DNA of 64,000 nucleotides, from positions 62,001 to 126,000 of the forward strand of contig NZ_JABCQG010000007.1 in the NCBI RefSeq assembly GCF_015244565.1. The letters run 5' to 3'. The position numbers and the translations under genes are program-made. A model generated the notes under the pieces. It was given only the letters and a program-made list of their open reading frames with translations, searched no databases and had not been told where the DNA came from. The number at the start of each line of letters is the position of its first letter. Within the stretch, counting starts at the first letter, position 1. Positions 44,525 to 54,907 of this stretch are shown in pieces. The stretch comes from Gluconobacter vitians (GTDB taxonomy: Bacteria > Pseudomonadota > Alphaproteobacteria > Acetobacterales > Acetobacteraceae).

Positions 44525-46750
44525 ATGCAGGCCATTACCGTGTCTCAACCCTTGCAATCCATGATCGATGATCTGGTCACCACACACTGTCAGGATCCTT
44601 TCGCGCTCCTGGGGCGGCACCGTGTAGGGCGAACCGATCAGGTTCGTGTCTTCTATCCGGACGCCTTGGAAGTTCGCCTAACGGTAGAAAGTGCCAAGGG
44701 AGAGCGCTCGGAAAAGACCATGCGCCGCATTGACGAGCGCGGCATTTACGTCACCACAATTCCCAAAACCAGCCGCTACAGCCTGCGCATCCGCTGGGCG
44801 GATGGCTGGCAGGAAACGCATGATCCCTACAGCTTCGGCCTGCTGCTGGGGGAACTGGACCTGTATCTGTTTTCCGAAGGACGCCATCATCATCTGGACC
44901 AGATGATGGGCGCCATTCCCATGACGATCGACGGTGTGCAGGGTGTCCGGTTCGCAGTCTGGGCACCCAATGCGAAGCGGGTTTCCGTGATCGGGGATTT
45001 CAATATCTGGGACAGCCGCCGTCATCCGATGCGACTTCGACATGAAGCAGGAATCTGGGAACTGTTCATTCCCGGTCTTCGGGCAGGTGAGCGCTATAAA
45101 TACGAAGTCATGTCACAGGACGGCACGGTGCTCCCCGCCAAGGCCGATCCCTATGCCCGGGCCAGCGAGCACCCGCCCGCCACGGCTTCCATCGTCGCCT
45201 CCTCCGGCAGCCACAGCTGGCAGGACAAGGTCTGGATGCAGGAACGCGCCCGGCACCAGACCCCGGAAAATCCACTGTCGATTTATGAACTGCATGCCCC
45301 CTCATGGCGCCATCCGCAGAGTGGCCGGGGTGTTATGGACTGGGACGAACTGGCCGCGACACTGATCCCTTATGTCACGGAACTGGGTTTTACCCATATC
45401 GAACTTCTTCCGGTAACGGAATATCCGTTCTCCGGCTCATGGGGCTATCAGCCGCTTGGGCTTTACGCACCAACCTCCCGTCATGGCAACCCCGAACAGT
45501 TCGCGCGCTTCGTGGACCAGTGCCATCAGGCCGGGCTCGGCGTCATCATGGACTGGGTGCCGGCACATTTCCCGGCCGACCAGCACGGACTGGCCTCTTT
45601 TGACGGGACGCATCTGTATGAACATGCCGATCCGCGCGAAGGCTATCATCAGGACTGGCATACGCTGATCTATAATTTTGGCCGTAATGAAGTCCGCGGC
45701 TTTCTGACGGGAAGCGCGCTTTACTGGCTGGAACATTTTCACATCGACGGACTGCGCGTCGATGCCGTGGCCTCCATGCTCTACCGCGATTACAGCCGTG
45801 AAGAAGGTGAGTGGTATCCCAATATCCATGGTGGCCGGGAAAATCTCGAAGCCATCGGCTTCCTGCATCACCTGTCAGAAACCATCCGCCATCTCCATCC
45901 CGAGACCCTCCTCATTGCCGAGGAATCCACCGCCTGGCCGGGTGTGACGAAGCCGGTCTCCGAAGGGGGGCTGGGCTTTGATTACAAATGGAACATGGGC
46001 TGGATGCACGACACGCTGCGCTACATGGAGCGGGACCCGCTCTGGCGTGGCCATCATGGCAGCGACATTACGTTCGGCATGATCTACGCCTATTCCGAAC
46101 GTTTCATCCTGCCGCTGTCCCATGACGAAGTGGTGCACGGCAAAGGGTCGCTTCTCGCAAAAATGCCCGGCGATGACTGGCAGAAACATGCCAACTTGCG
46201 AGCCTATTATGCCCTGATGTGGGCCTATCCCGGCCGCAAGCTTCTGTTCATGGGATGTGAACTCGCCCAGCCGCAGGAATGGTCGTACGAAGGCGAAATC
46301 GCCTGGTTCCGTCTGGATGACGCCTTCGGTCGCGGCATGCATGATACGGTCCGCGCCCTGAACGGACTGTACCGCCGGGAGCCTGCCCTGCATCAGCGTG
46401 ACGACACACCATCCGGCTTTCGCTGGCTGATCGCCGATGATCGCGAAAACTGCGTTTTTGCCTGGCTGCGTCAGGCGCCGGACCGCGCACCGGTCCTGGT
46501 CGTCTGCAACATGACACCGGTGCCCCGGCATGATTACCGGATCGGAGTGCCATCAGACGGAAGCTGGCATGAAATCCTCAATACGGACGCTGCGATCTTT
46601 GGCGGCTCCAACATGGGCAATGGCGGCCTGTGCCATGCACAGCATGTTCCGTCTCACGGTGAGGCCCATTCCCTCGTCCTGACACTTCCGCCCCTGTCCA
46701 CACTGTATTTCTCTCCCCATCCCGCGAGCCCTCAAGGATCTTCTTCATGA
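44525..46750 (+). CDS. glgB: 1,4-alpha-glucan branching enzyme
   Basis: 741 residues, typical long GlgB with two N-terminal beta domains (the CBM48 at about 125-225). The GH13 centre has DWVPAHFP, nucleophile Asp413 in [11 protein letters not shown], acid/base Glu466 in IAEESTAWP, and [13 protein letters not shown]. It makes alpha-1,6 branches in glycogen. AGAGG lies 8 nt before the start. The stop overlaps the treZ start by 4 bp. Confidence 0.95.
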   Translation: MQAITVSQPLQSMIDDLVTTHCQDPFALLGRHRVGRTDQVRVFYPDALEVRLTVESAKGERSEKTMRRIDERGIYVTTIPKTSRYSLRIRWADGWQETHDPYSFGLLLGELDLYLFSEGRHHHLDQMMGAIPMTIDGVQGVRFAVWAPNAKRVSVIGDFNIWDSRRHPMRLRHEAGIWELFIPGLRAGERYKYEVMSQDGTVLPAKADPYARASEHPPATASIVASSGSHSWQDKVWMQERARHQTPENPLSIYELHAPSWRHPQSGRGVMDWDELAATLIPYVTELGFTHIELLPVTEYPFSGSWGYQPLGLYAPTSRHGNPEQFARFVDQCHQAGLGVIMDWVPAHFPADQHGLASFDGTHLYEHADPREGYHQDWHTLIYNFGRNEVRGFLTGSALYWLEHFHIDGLRVDAVASMLYRDYSREEGEWYPNIHGGRENLEAIGFLHHLSETIRHLHPETLLIAEESTAWPGVTKPVSEGGLGFDYKWNMGWMHDTLRYMERDPLWRGHHGSDITFGMIYAYSERFILPLSHDEVVHGKGSLLAKMPGDDWQKHANLRAYYALMWAYPGRKLLFMGCELAQPQEWSYEGEIAWFRLDDAFGRGMHDTVRALNGLYRREPALHQRDDTPSGFRWLIADDRENCVFAWLRQAPDRAPVLVVCNMTPVPRHDYRIGVPSDGSWHEILNTDAAIFGGSNMGNGGLCHAQHVPSHGEAHSLVLTLPPLSTLYFSPHPASPQGSSS

Positions 46751-48501
46751 CAGCCTTCCATTATACGGGCCGCTTCGGCGCAGAACTTCTCAGTCCGGAC
46801 CGGACACGTTTTTCATTCTGGGCACCATCCTGCAAGACGGTCATTCTTGAAGTGGAAGGCCTGCCGCCTCAGGTCATGGAACGGCATGAAGACGGCTTCT
46901 TCACGACAGAAGCGCTCTGTGGTGCAGGGGCACGCTACCGCTTTAGGATCCGCGACGACCTTTCCGTTCCTGACCCCGCCAGCCGCTGCCAGCCCGATGG
47001 CGTGCACGGGCCGAGCGAAGTCCTCGATCCCGGTTTTTATCAGTGGAAGCATCCGGGATGGAAAGGCCGCCCGTGGGAAGAGACGGTCATCTACGAGCTG
47101 CATGTTGGTCTGGAAGGTGGCTATGAAGGCCTGATGGGGCGGCTACAAGAGCTGGTTGATCTGGGTGTCACGGCCATCGAACTCATGCCGATCAACAGTT
47201 TCAGCGGTAACTGGAACTGGGGCTATGATGGCGTTCTGCTGTTTGCACCCGATATTTCCTATGGCCGCCCCTCCATCCTCAAGACGCTGATCGACCATGC
47301 TCATGAGCTTGGCCTGATGGTGTTTCTGGACGTGGTGTATAATCACTTCGGGCCTGACGGGAATTATGTGCCCGAATATGCGGAAGCACTTTTTGATCCG
47401 GACAATGCGACCGTCTGGGGTGAAGGGATCGATTTCCACAACCCCGTCGCGGCAGAGTTCTTCATCGACAATGCCCTGCTCTGGCTTGCGGAATACCGTT
47501 TCGACGGACTGCGGATCGACGCGGCCTGGGCGATCACCAACCGCAACTGGTTCACCCAGCTCCGTCAGCAGATCGCCCGCTATACGGAGCCGGAACGGCA
47601 TATCCATCTGATCCTCGAGAACGAGAACAATGATTCCGCACTGCTCCGCGATGGCTACAGCCAGTGGGACGAGGACTGGCACCATGCCGTCACCGTTCTG
47701 CTGACCGGGGAGGATGAAGGGTATTTCAAGGCCTTCACGAACGACCCGACCGCCCTTCTGCGCCGGGTTCTGGCGGAGGGCTTTGCCTGGCAGGGCGAAT
47801 ATTTTGCGCCGGCAGACAAAATGCGCGGCACACCGAGCGCGGACCTGCCACCCACGAAATTCGTAACCTTCCTGCAGAATCATGATCAGATCGGCAATCG
47901 CCCACGAGGAGAGCGGATGATCACACTTTGCGTGCCGGAAGCGTTCAAGGCCGCCTATGCGCTGCTTCTGCTCTGCCCGATGACGCCCATGCTGTTCATG
48001 GGTGAGGAATGGGGATGCACCACACCCTTCTATTTCTTCTGCGATTTTGATGGAGAACTGGGACAGAAGGTCCGCAAGGGACGGAATGACCAGTTCCGCA
48101 AATATTGCGGGGTCAGCGATCCGGCAGAACTGGAAAGCCTGTCCGATCCCATCGCCCGTTCGACCTATGACGCTTCACGCCCTAATCGGCAGGAACGCGA
48201 GACGCCTGTCGGACAGGAATGGCTCGCTCGTACGAAAGAACTCCTGGGTCTGCGCCACCACCACATCACGCCTCATCTGAAGGGTGCGCGCAGTGCAGGA
48301 GCAGAAGTTCTGGGGGACGGCGCCGTTCGGGCAAGCTGGCTTCTGGACAACGGCACCCTGTTGAGCATCGCTATCAATCTGGGCCCCCAGACCCTGCCCA
48401 TCGTCGAACCGGGATCCCTGATCTATCAGACCGGTGCCGACCGGCCAGCCGGCACCCTGCTCCCCCACAGCATTGTCGTGGGACTGGACCGCGCCCTCTA
48501 G
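46747..48501 (+). CDS. treZ: Malto-oligosyltrehalose trehalohydrolase
   Basis: 584 residues. N-terminal CBM48-like region (about 5-100), then GH13: [11 protein letters not shown], nucleophile Asp258 in [11 protein letters not shown], acid/base Glu near 291 in LENEND-like [20 protein letters not shown] and NHDQIGNR. It releases trehalose from maltooligosyl-trehalose, which is normally made by TreY. No treY lies in the window. It overlaps glgB by 4 bp and so shares the glgA-glgB transcript. Confidence 0.92.
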   Translation: MTAFHYTGRFGAELLSPDRTRFSFWAPSCKTVILEVEGLPPQVMERHEDGFFTTEALCGAGARYRFRIRDDLSVPDPASRCQPDGVHGPSEVLDPGFYQWKHPGWKGRPWEETVIYELHVGLEGGYEGLMGRLQELVDLGVTAIELMPINSFSGNWNWGYDGVLLFAPDISYGRPSILKTLIDHAHELGLMVFLDVVYNHFGPDGNYVPEYAEALFDPDNATVWGEGIDFHNPVAAEFFIDNALLWLAEYRFDGLRIDAAWAITNRNWFTQLRQQIARYTEPERHIHLILENENNDSALLRDGYSQWDEDWHHAVTVLLTGEDEGYFKAFTNDPTALLRRVLAEGFAWQGEYFAPADKMRGTPSADLPPTKFVTFLQNHDQIGNRPRGERMITLCVPEAFKAAYALLLLCPMTPMLFMGEEWGCTTPFYFFCDFDGELGQKVRKGRNDQFRKYCGVSDPAELESLSDPIARSTYDASRPNRQERETPVGQEWLARTKELLGLRHHHITPHLKGARSAGAEVLGDGAVRASWLLDNGTLLSIAINLGPQTLPIVEPGSLIYQTGADRPAGTLLPHSIVVGLDRAL

Positions 48502-48505
48502 TTCC

Positions 48506-49966
48506 TCAGAGGGACTTGCCCGTCGGGGTGGACGCGGCTGTCGTGGTCCGCAGCCATCCGCCCTCAAACCCTGCGCGCTCCAGCCCGGCGCGCAGATAGG
48601 GGTTCTTTTTCATCGTGTTCCACACAAGGCCGCTGCGCCAGTTTTCCAGCATCAGCAGGATCGGCCCCTGATCGATCCCGAGCTGTTGCCCATCCACCCA
48701 GTAGGATTTCTGGTCGGCAAAGGACGGATTGAAGGCATCAAGGAAGCCATACTTGTTGTAGATCCGGTCCCCGTAACGCGCGCGCATTTCCTTGAGCGCT
48801 GGCAGGGCAATTTCCGGTGCAAAGGCAATCGAACCACCGACAGCCGTGGGTGCGATTGTCCCGTCATCCAGAATATAATCCCGCCCTGCCCCACGCGCAC
48901 TATAGGCGAGGTAATGGCGCTGCTTGCCATGATAGACCTGCTGCGCATCCCCGGGCCCATCACAGGCCGTCAGCCCCCAGATATTGGGACCGTAATCCTT
49001 CCAGTCACCGGGATTGGCGCGGGCATAAGCCTGCTGGGCATAGGCCGCTTCACGACCGTTCTGGAAATAATCGACGTTATGGGCCCGGTCCCAGGCATCC
49101 TGCACACCGCGGAAATCAATCCAGGATTCACTGTACTGATGCCCGAACATCGGTGCAAAATTCAGCAGCTTATGGCCCTGAAAGTCGCCCCACTGTCCCT
49201 CATAGGTCGCCGTCCAGGTCTTCCAGGTCTCGGCCGGAAGCGGATGCGTCGGAGAACCAAGCGCCTGAAGATAGATGATCAGACCCTCGTTATAGCCCTT
49301 CCAGTCGCTCGGCAGGAACGTATGCGGCGGCATCCACCCCATACTGAGCCAGGGGCCATGGGCTTTCATCCATGTCCAGTCGATCCGGCGGTACAGATGG
49401 TCCGCAATGTCGCGGATTTCCTTTTCCTGCGGCGTGTCATGATCGAAATAGGACTGTGAGAACAGCACGCCCCCCATCAGGAGCGCAGTGTCGACACTGG
49501 ACAGCTCGGACCAGTCCGCAACACGCAGGCCGGTGTTGGGATCGAGGAAATGGTAGAAAAAGCCATGATAGCCCGCAGCGCCCGAGACATGATCATTCTG
49601 CGGCAGGCTTGCGAGGAAACGCAGCGTCGTCAGGGTCCGGTCCACGGCCTGCTGGCGGGTAATGTAGTTCCGCTCCACACCAATGCCATAAGCCGTCAGT
49701 CCAAAACCGACACTGGCAATGCTGGCAGCCCCATTGGGAAGCGGCGCACGATCCGGCACCAGACCATTCTGCGGATTGGCCGTTTCCCAGAACCAATTGA
49801 AGGTCCGCTTTTCCAGATCATCGACAAAAGCGGCATCGGCAGCCGGCAGGCTCGCAGGCTGAAGGGCCGGCGTCAGCGCCGTGCTGTGCGTGGGTGCGGC
49901 CTTTGCGGAAGGAAGCATCAGGGCCATCGCGCCCAGAGCCATCCCGACCCGCCGGAAGCGCGCCAT
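48506..49966 (-). CDS. Exported PF10091-type (GH144-like) glucanase
   Basis: 486 residues from ATG 49966, which has AAGGG 9 nt upstream and opens into a signal peptide (FRRVGMALGAMALMLPSAKA). Earlier in-frame ATGs would bury the signal. The glycoamylase-like fold blocks are visible: KRTFNWFWETANPQNGLVPDRA, SIASVGFGLTAYGIGVE, YHGFFYHFLD, WSELSSVDTALLMGG, and NIWGLTACDGPGDAQ. PF10091 members act on beta-1,2- or beta-glucans; older annotations say glucoamylase. It is convergent with treZ but on another strand, so it may not belong to glycogen metabolism. Confidence 0.78.
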   Translation of the reverse strand: MARFRRVGMALGAMALMLPSAKAAPTHSTALTPALQPASLPAADAAFVDDLEKRTFNWFWETANPQNGLVPDRAPLPNGAASIASVGFGLTAYGIGVERNYITRQQAVDRTLTTLRFLASLPQNDHVSGAAGYHGFFYHFLDPNTGLRVADWSELSSVDTALLMGGVLFSQSYFDHDTPQEKEIRDIADHLYRRIDWTWMKAHGPWLSMGWMPPHTFLPSDWKGYNEGLIIYLQALGSPTHPLPAETWKTWTATYEGQWGDFQGHKLLNFAPMFGHQYSESWIDFRGVQDAWDRAHNVDYFQNGREAAYAQQAYARANPGDWKDYGPNIWGLTACDGPGDAQQVYHGKQRHYLAYSARGAGRDYILDDGTIAPTAVGGSIAFAPEIALPALKEMRARYGDRIYNKYGFLDAFNPSFADQKSYWVDGQQLGIDQGPILLMLENWRSGLVWNTMKKNPYLRAGLERAGFEGGWLRTTTAASTPTGKSL

Positions 49967-50157
49967 CCGGGAGGCCCTTCTGTCGCCCGTCACGGCCTGT
50001 AGAGAGAAAAACGGGACTTCGGAAGTCCGCTGCGTCCGGTGCTGCATGCTCATGCGGGGAGGATAAGCAGAAGCACAGACCGCCACGCACCTCCCGTTAC
50101 ATCAACTTTCTGTGACATCCAGAAAGTGAGGGAACTCCGCCCTTGTCATGGAGAACT

Positions 50158-51030
50158 TTATGACAGGATTGAGGCGAATGTAACATCCGCAATATCTGAA
50201 ATGACTGATTCCGAAACTTCAGGGCTGGCAACCGAATCTGTCTCGCACAGCATCCGGGCCGCGATTTCCGCTGTTACGAAGGTCGCGATCACCTCGGGCC
50301 GCTTGTCGCGCACCCCGAAATCCCCGATCGGACAGACCAGATGGTCGATCTGCTCCTGCGGAATATCGATCTGACGGAAGGCACTCTCGAACCGCCTGCG
50401 CTTCGTCCGCGATCCAATCATCCCGACATAGCGTAGGTCCCCGCGCTCCAGCGCAGCCCCCGTGATGAGCGCATCCAGCGAATGGCTCTGGGTCAGGACC
50501 AGTACGCCCGATCCCGCGGGAGCGCCCTGAACAAGCGGCTCCCATTGCTCGGTAACATGTACCTCCACGCCCGGCGGCACGGCCCCGAACTCCTCCTCGC
50601 GCGCATCAATCCAGACCAGCCGAAGCGGCAGAAGCGCGAGCGAACGTGCCAGAGCGCGCCCCACATGCCCCGCCCCGAACAGCAGCAGTTGCGGCAGCCT
50701 CTCCCATTCGGCCCGGATTTCGGCTTCGAGAATGTCGGGACTGAGCACCCGCTCGATGCGAACCGTCACCGCCCCGCCGCAGCACTGGTTGATGGCAGGG
50801 CCCAACGGAATGTGACGCTCCACAGGCGCACCGCCCAAAGCAAGAAGCGCGCGCCCCTCCGCCATGCAGTCCCATTCCAGACGTCCTCCGCCGATCGTGC
50901 CGGTCTGTTCGGTCCGGGTCAGGAGCATGAACGCGCCTTCTTCCCGTGGCGTCGAGCCCCGGGCACGGATAACGGTCAGGCGCACCATGTCCTGCCCCTC
51001 CCGCCGCCAGCGCAGAACATCCGCGAGCAT
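50158..51030 (-). CDS. xdhC: XdhC, xanthine dehydrogenase accessory protein
   Basis: 290 residues. N-terminal block VIRARGSTPREEGAFMLLTRTEQTGTIGGGRLEW and the QCCGGAV motif, followed by a Rossmann-like C-terminus (LLFGAGHVGRALARSLALLPLRLVWIDARE). XdhC holds and sulfurates the molybdenum cofactor before insertion into XdhB. It starts 2 bp after the xdhB stop and is the last gene of xdhA-xdhB-xdhC. Confidence 0.92.
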   Translation of the reverse strand: MLADVLRWRREGQDMVRLTVIRARGSTPREEGAFMLLTRTEQTGTIGGGRLEWDCMAEGRALLALGGAPVERHIPLGPAINQCCGGAVTVRIERVLSPDILEAEIRAEWERLPQLLLFGAGHVGRALARSLALLPLRLVWIDAREEEFGAVPPGVEVHVTEQWEPLVQGAPAGSGVLVLTQSHSLDALITGAALERGDLRYVGMIGSRTKRRRFESAFRQIDIPQEQIDHLVCPIGDFGVRDKRPEVIATFVTAEIAARMLCETDSVASPEVSESVISDIADVTFASILS

Positions 51031-51032
51031 GA

Positions 51033-53348
51033 TCAGTCCGCGCGCTCTTGCAGCGCCATGAGGGTTTTCAGCACCCTCTCAGGCGTGGCCGGTGCGTCCA
51101 GCTTCGGACAGGTGCGGTAGTCATCCAGACTGGCAATCGCGTCCGAAATGGCCTGCAAAACCGCGACCCCATGCACGAAAGGCGGCTCTCCGACGGCCTT
51201 GGAGCGGAAAATCGTCTCCTCCCGGTTCGGTGCGTTTTCCAGCAATTCCACGTTGAAAATCCGCGGCCGGTCGGAACAGGCCGGGATCTTGTACGTGCTG
51301 GGCGCATGGGTGCGCAGACGGCCGGCCGGATCCCAGACCAGTTCTTCGGTCGTCAGCCAGCCCGCACCCTGCACGAACCCGCCCTCGATCTGCCCGATAT
51401 CGATATCGGGATTCAGGGACTGCCCGGCGTCATGCAGAATATCCACTCGGTCGATGCTGTGCTCCCCCGTCAGCAGATCGACCGACACTTCCGCACAGGC
51501 CGCGCCATAGGCGAAATAGAAAAACGGTCGGCCGCGCCCGGTCTCGGGATTCCAGGAAATCTTCGGCGTCTTGTAAAACCCGTTCGAGGACAGCGAAACC
51601 CGCGCGAAATAAGCCTGCCAGGCGAGTTGCTGGAAGGTCATGATCTCCGCACCGACATGCACGCCATCAGGCCGGAAATGGATATCTTCAACCGCCACGC
51701 CCCATTTTTCAGCAGCGAACGTGATCATCCGGCCCTTGATCTTCCGAACGGCGTCCAGCACCGCCATGCCGTTCAGATCCGCTCCCGATGACGCCGCCGT
51801 AGCCGACGTGTTCGGAACCTTCCCGGTCGTGGTCGCCGTGATGCGCACAAGATCCGCCGTCAGACCGAACTCGCGCAGGACGATCTGCACCATCTTGGTG
51901 TGCAGCCCCTGCCCCATTTCCGTCCCGCCGTGGTTCACCTGAACCGAGCCATCCGTATAGACATGCACCAGCGCGCCGGCCTGATTGTAATGCGTGGCCG
52001 TAAAGGAAATGCCGAACTTCACCGGCGTCAGTGCAATGCCGCGACGAATGATGCGGCTGTTACGATTGAATGCCCGGATCTCCGCCTTACGCGCCTGATA
52101 GTCACAACGCGCGACCAGCTTTGTAAGGATTTCCGCCGTAATCGAGTCCTCGACCGTCATGTGATACGGCGTGAGATTGCGCGTCCCGGTCCCATAAACA
52201 TTCCGCAGACGGACCGTCACAGGGTCCAGCCCGGTCGCAAATGCGACTTCCTCGATCACGCGCTCGGCCGCGACAATGCCCTGCGGTCCGCCAAAACCGC
52301 GATAGGCCGTGTTGGACTGGGTATTGGTCCGCAACGGTTCGGATTTCAGCCGCACATCCGGATAGAAATAGGCGTTATCGGCATGAAACAGCGCCCGGTC
52401 CGTAACAGGTCCGGACAGATCCGCCGCCCAGCCGCACCGCGCGGCCAAAACCATGTCCACGGCGAGAATATCGCCCTCATCGGTAAAGCCGACGTCGTAG
52501 TCGATCAGGAAATCATGCCGCTTGCCCGTGACCATCATGTCATCATCGCGGTCCAGACGCGCCTTGACGGCCTGTCCCGTTCGATCAGCGGCGATGGCGG
52601 CCAGACAGGCCCAGGCATTGGCCTGCGTCTCCTTGCCGCCAAACGCCCCGCCCATACGCCGCACTTCCGTCGTGACCAGATGATGCGGCCGCCCGAGCAC
52701 GGCCGCGACCAGATGCTGCGTCTCGGATGGATGCTGCGTGGAGGACCAGATCCGCATTTCCCCGGCCTCTCCGGGTTGGGCGAGCGCGGCCTGCCCTTCC
52801 AGATAGAAATGCTCCTGCCCGCCAATCTCGATCTGTCCCGACAGACGGCGCGGCGCGGCCGTCAGACCACGCTCTACATCCCCGCGCTGCATGGTCAGGG
52901 AGCGCCAGACCATCGGGCTGCCATTCTGCCGCGCCTGCGCGATGTTCAGGATCGCAGGCTTTTCCTCATACTCGATCTTCGCCAGACGCACGGCCTGCCG
53001 CGCCGCCTGAAGCGAGGTCGCCACCACGGCGAACATCACCTGCCCCCAGAAATGAACGTGATCTGTCGCCAGAAGTGGCTCGTCTTCCCGATGAACCGGA
53101 CTGATCTGGTTTTCCCCCGGCACATCTTCCGCCGTCAGCACGCACACGACGCCCGACGCGGTACGCACGGCGTCCAGATCCATCGACACGATCCGCGCAT
53201 GGGCCTTCGTGCTCAGCCCCGGCACGAGATGCAGCGTACCACGCGGCTCAGGCATGTCATCAATATAGGTCGCCCGCCCCGTCACATGCAGCATCGCGCT
53301 TTCGTGCTTCATGCTGGTCGAAGCGGCACCCGGAACGAGATCAGACAT
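51033..53348 (-). CDS. xdhB: XdhB, xanthine dehydrogenase molybdopterin subunit
   Basis: 771 residues from ATG 53348, overlapping the xdhA stop by 8 bp. The N-terminal domain begins HVTGRATYIDDMPEPRGTLH; the cofactor domain contains GGAFGGKETQ, AYRGFGGPQG, NHGGTEMGQGLHTKM, and GEPPFVHGVAV near the C-terminus with the active-site Glu region. It hydroxylates hypoxanthine and xanthine to uric acid. Identity as XDH rather than another hydroxylase rests on the linked xdhA and xdhC. Confidence 0.93.
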   Translation of the reverse strand: MSDLVPGAASTSMKHESAMLHVTGRATYIDDMPEPRGTLHLVPGLSTKAHARIVSMDLDAVRTASGVVCVLTAEDVPGENQISPVHREDEPLLATDHVHFWGQVMFAVVATSLQAARQAVRLAKIEYEEKPAILNIAQARQNGSPMVWRSLTMQRGDVERGLTAAPRRLSGQIEIGGQEHFYLEGQAALAQPGEAGEMRIWSSTQHPSETQHLVAAVLGRPHHLVTTEVRRMGGAFGGKETQANAWACLAAIAADRTGQAVKARLDRDDDMMVTGKRHDFLIDYDVGFTDEGDILAVDMVLAARCGWAADLSGPVTDRALFHADNAYFYPDVRLKSEPLRTNTQSNTAYRGFGGPQGIVAAERVIEEVAFATGLDPVTVRLRNVYGTGTRNLTPYHMTVEDSITAEILTKLVARCDYQARKAEIRAFNRNSRIIRRGIALTPVKFGISFTATHYNQAGALVHVYTDGSVQVNHGGTEMGQGLHTKMVQIVLREFGLTADLVRITATTTGKVPNTSATAASSGADLNGMAVLDAVRKIKGRMITFAAEKWGVAVEDIHFRPDGVHVGAEIMTFQQLAWQAYFARVSLSSNGFYKTPKISWNPETGRGRPFFYFAYGAACAEVSVDLLTGEHSIDRVDILHDAGQSLNPDIDIGQIEGGFVQGAGWLTTEELVWDPAGRLRTHAPSTYKIPACSDRPRIFNVELLENAPNREETIFRSKAVGEPPFVHGVAVLQAISDAIASLDDYRTCPKLDAPATPERVLKTLMALQERAD

Positions 53349-54801
53349 GCGCCAGTCCTCCCGTCCGGACGAGACGCGCTTGTTCAGTGCCCGTCGTCTC
53401 TTCAAAAAACCGAGTCAGCAGATTGGCGGCCACGGTCTGCCGGTACCAGGCACTTGCCCGCATGTCGGTCAGCGGGGCAAAATCTTCCAGAACCGCGGCC
53501 CGTGCAGCCTCCAGCGCGTTCTCATCCCAGACCCGTCCGAGCAATGCCGCTTCCGCACCCGACGCCCGCTTCGGCGTGGCCGCCATGCCGCCATAAGCCA
53601 GCCGGGCCGTGATAATCCGGCCCTGATCATCCGTTTCGATCATGAAAGCCCCAAGAACAGCGGAAATATCCTGATCGAAGCGCTTGGAAATTTTATAGGC
53701 CCGGAACTGCGCATTCTGTGCCGGTATCGGAATGGTCAGCGCCTCCACAAACTCGCCGGGCTGCCGATCCTGCTTTCCGTAAGCGATGAAATAGTCTTCC
53801 AGCGGGATGGACCGACGCTCTGCCCCGCGCCGCAGATGCAACGTCGCATTGGCCGCAATGAACATCGGCGGCCCGTCCCCGATCGGGGAGCCATTGGCGA
53901 TATTCCCACAAACCGTGGCACTGTTCCGCACCTGCGTGGAGCCCAGACGGCGGATCATTTCCCCCGCATCCGGCAGCAGTTCTGCAATGGCCGAGCGCGC
54001 GTCCTGATACGTCACCGCAGCCCCGATCCGCAACCCTTCAGCCGTTCTGGTCAGAGCGCGCAGTTCCGGAACGCGCCCGATGGGCACGACATGCTTCAGG
54101 CAACGCATCCCCTTCGTCACCCACAGCCCCACATCCGTGGCGCCCGCAACAATGGTTGCAGCCGGATCGGCCAGCAGGATCTCCGCCAGATCATCCACGG
54201 ACGCCGGAATACTGAGCGTGCCTTCAGGCCCTTCAAGCCGCACACTCTCGCCGTCCTGCAACGCTGTCAGACGTCCGGCAATGGCCTCCACCTGCGCATC
54301 GAAACAGTCCGGCCCGGCTGTCATCGCCTGTTTCATGGCCCGCACGATCGGCGCATAACCGGTGCAGCGGCACAGATTACCGGCCAGTGCGTCATCAATG
54401 GCCTGATCGTCTGCCGAGGCGCCTTCGGTCTTGCGATAGGCCGCCATCGACATGACGAAACCCGGCGTGCAGAACCCGCATTGTGAGCCATGCTGCTCAA
54501 CCATGGCGCTCTGCACGGGATGTGGCGCATCCGGCGTGCCGAGATCCTCGATCGTATAGACCTGCGCACCGTCCAGCATACTGATGAACTGGATGCAGGC
54601 ATTGACCGCGCGCCAGTTCAGCCGCCCGTCTTCAAGCCGGACGACCAGTACCGTACACGCTCCGCAATCGCCTTCATTGCAGCCTTCCTTGGTACCGGTC
54701 CGGCCGCGCTCACGCAGCCAGTCCAGCAGGGTCAGCGTCGGGGATACATCCCGGAGCGTGCAGAGGTCTTCCCCCAGATAAAAACGGATGGTCTGGCGCA
54801 T
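53341..54801 (-). CDS. xdhA: XdhA, xanthine dehydrogenase FeS/FAD subunit
   Basis: 486 residues from ATG 54801. Two 2Fe-2S clusters: plant-type GCNEGDCGACTV (with CIQF later) and the helical QCGFCTPGF plus CRCTGY. The FAD domain follows (about 190-360; TIVAGATDVGLWVTKG, STQVRNSATVCGNIANGSPIGD), and a CO-dehydrogenase flavoprotein C-terminal domain ends it. It passes electrons from the molybdenum site to NAD+. First gene of the operon. Confidence 0.93.
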   Translation of the reverse strand: MRQTIRFYLGEDLCTLRDVSPTLTLLDWLRERGRTGTKEGCNEGDCGACTVLVVRLEDGRLNWRAVNACIQFISMLDGAQVYTIEDLGTPDAPHPVQSAMVEQHGSQCGFCTPGFVMSMAAYRKTEGASADDQAIDDALAGNLCRCTGYAPIVRAMKQAMTAGPDCFDAQVEAIAGRLTALQDGESVRLEGPEGTLSIPASVDDLAEILLADPAATIVAGATDVGLWVTKGMRCLKHVVPIGRVPELRALTRTAEGLRIGAAVTYQDARSAIAELLPDAGEMIRRLGSTQVRNSATVCGNIANGSPIGDGPPMFIAANATLHLRRGAERRSIPLEDYFIAYGKQDRQPGEFVEALTIPIPAQNAQFRAYKISKRFDQDISAVLGAFMIETDDQGRIITARLAYGGMAATPKRASGAEAALLGRVWDENALEAARAAVLEDFAPLTDMRASAWYRQTVAANLLTRFFEETTGTEQARLVRTGGLAHV

Positions 54802-54907
54802 CGGGCGGGATCTCGGGCAAAAAATTCTAAGGGGGGCGTGCAGCCTTCTGTGCCCCACGGCAGGTGTTGCCGTCTATATCCAAGATCGGAACAAACCGTT
54901 GCCTTTT

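Noticed and set aside
51900-53612. Plus-strand ORF of 570 codons opposite xdhB and xdhA
   Set aside because: Antisense shadow spanning the xdhA/xdhB overlap; composition Arg/His/Pro-rich.
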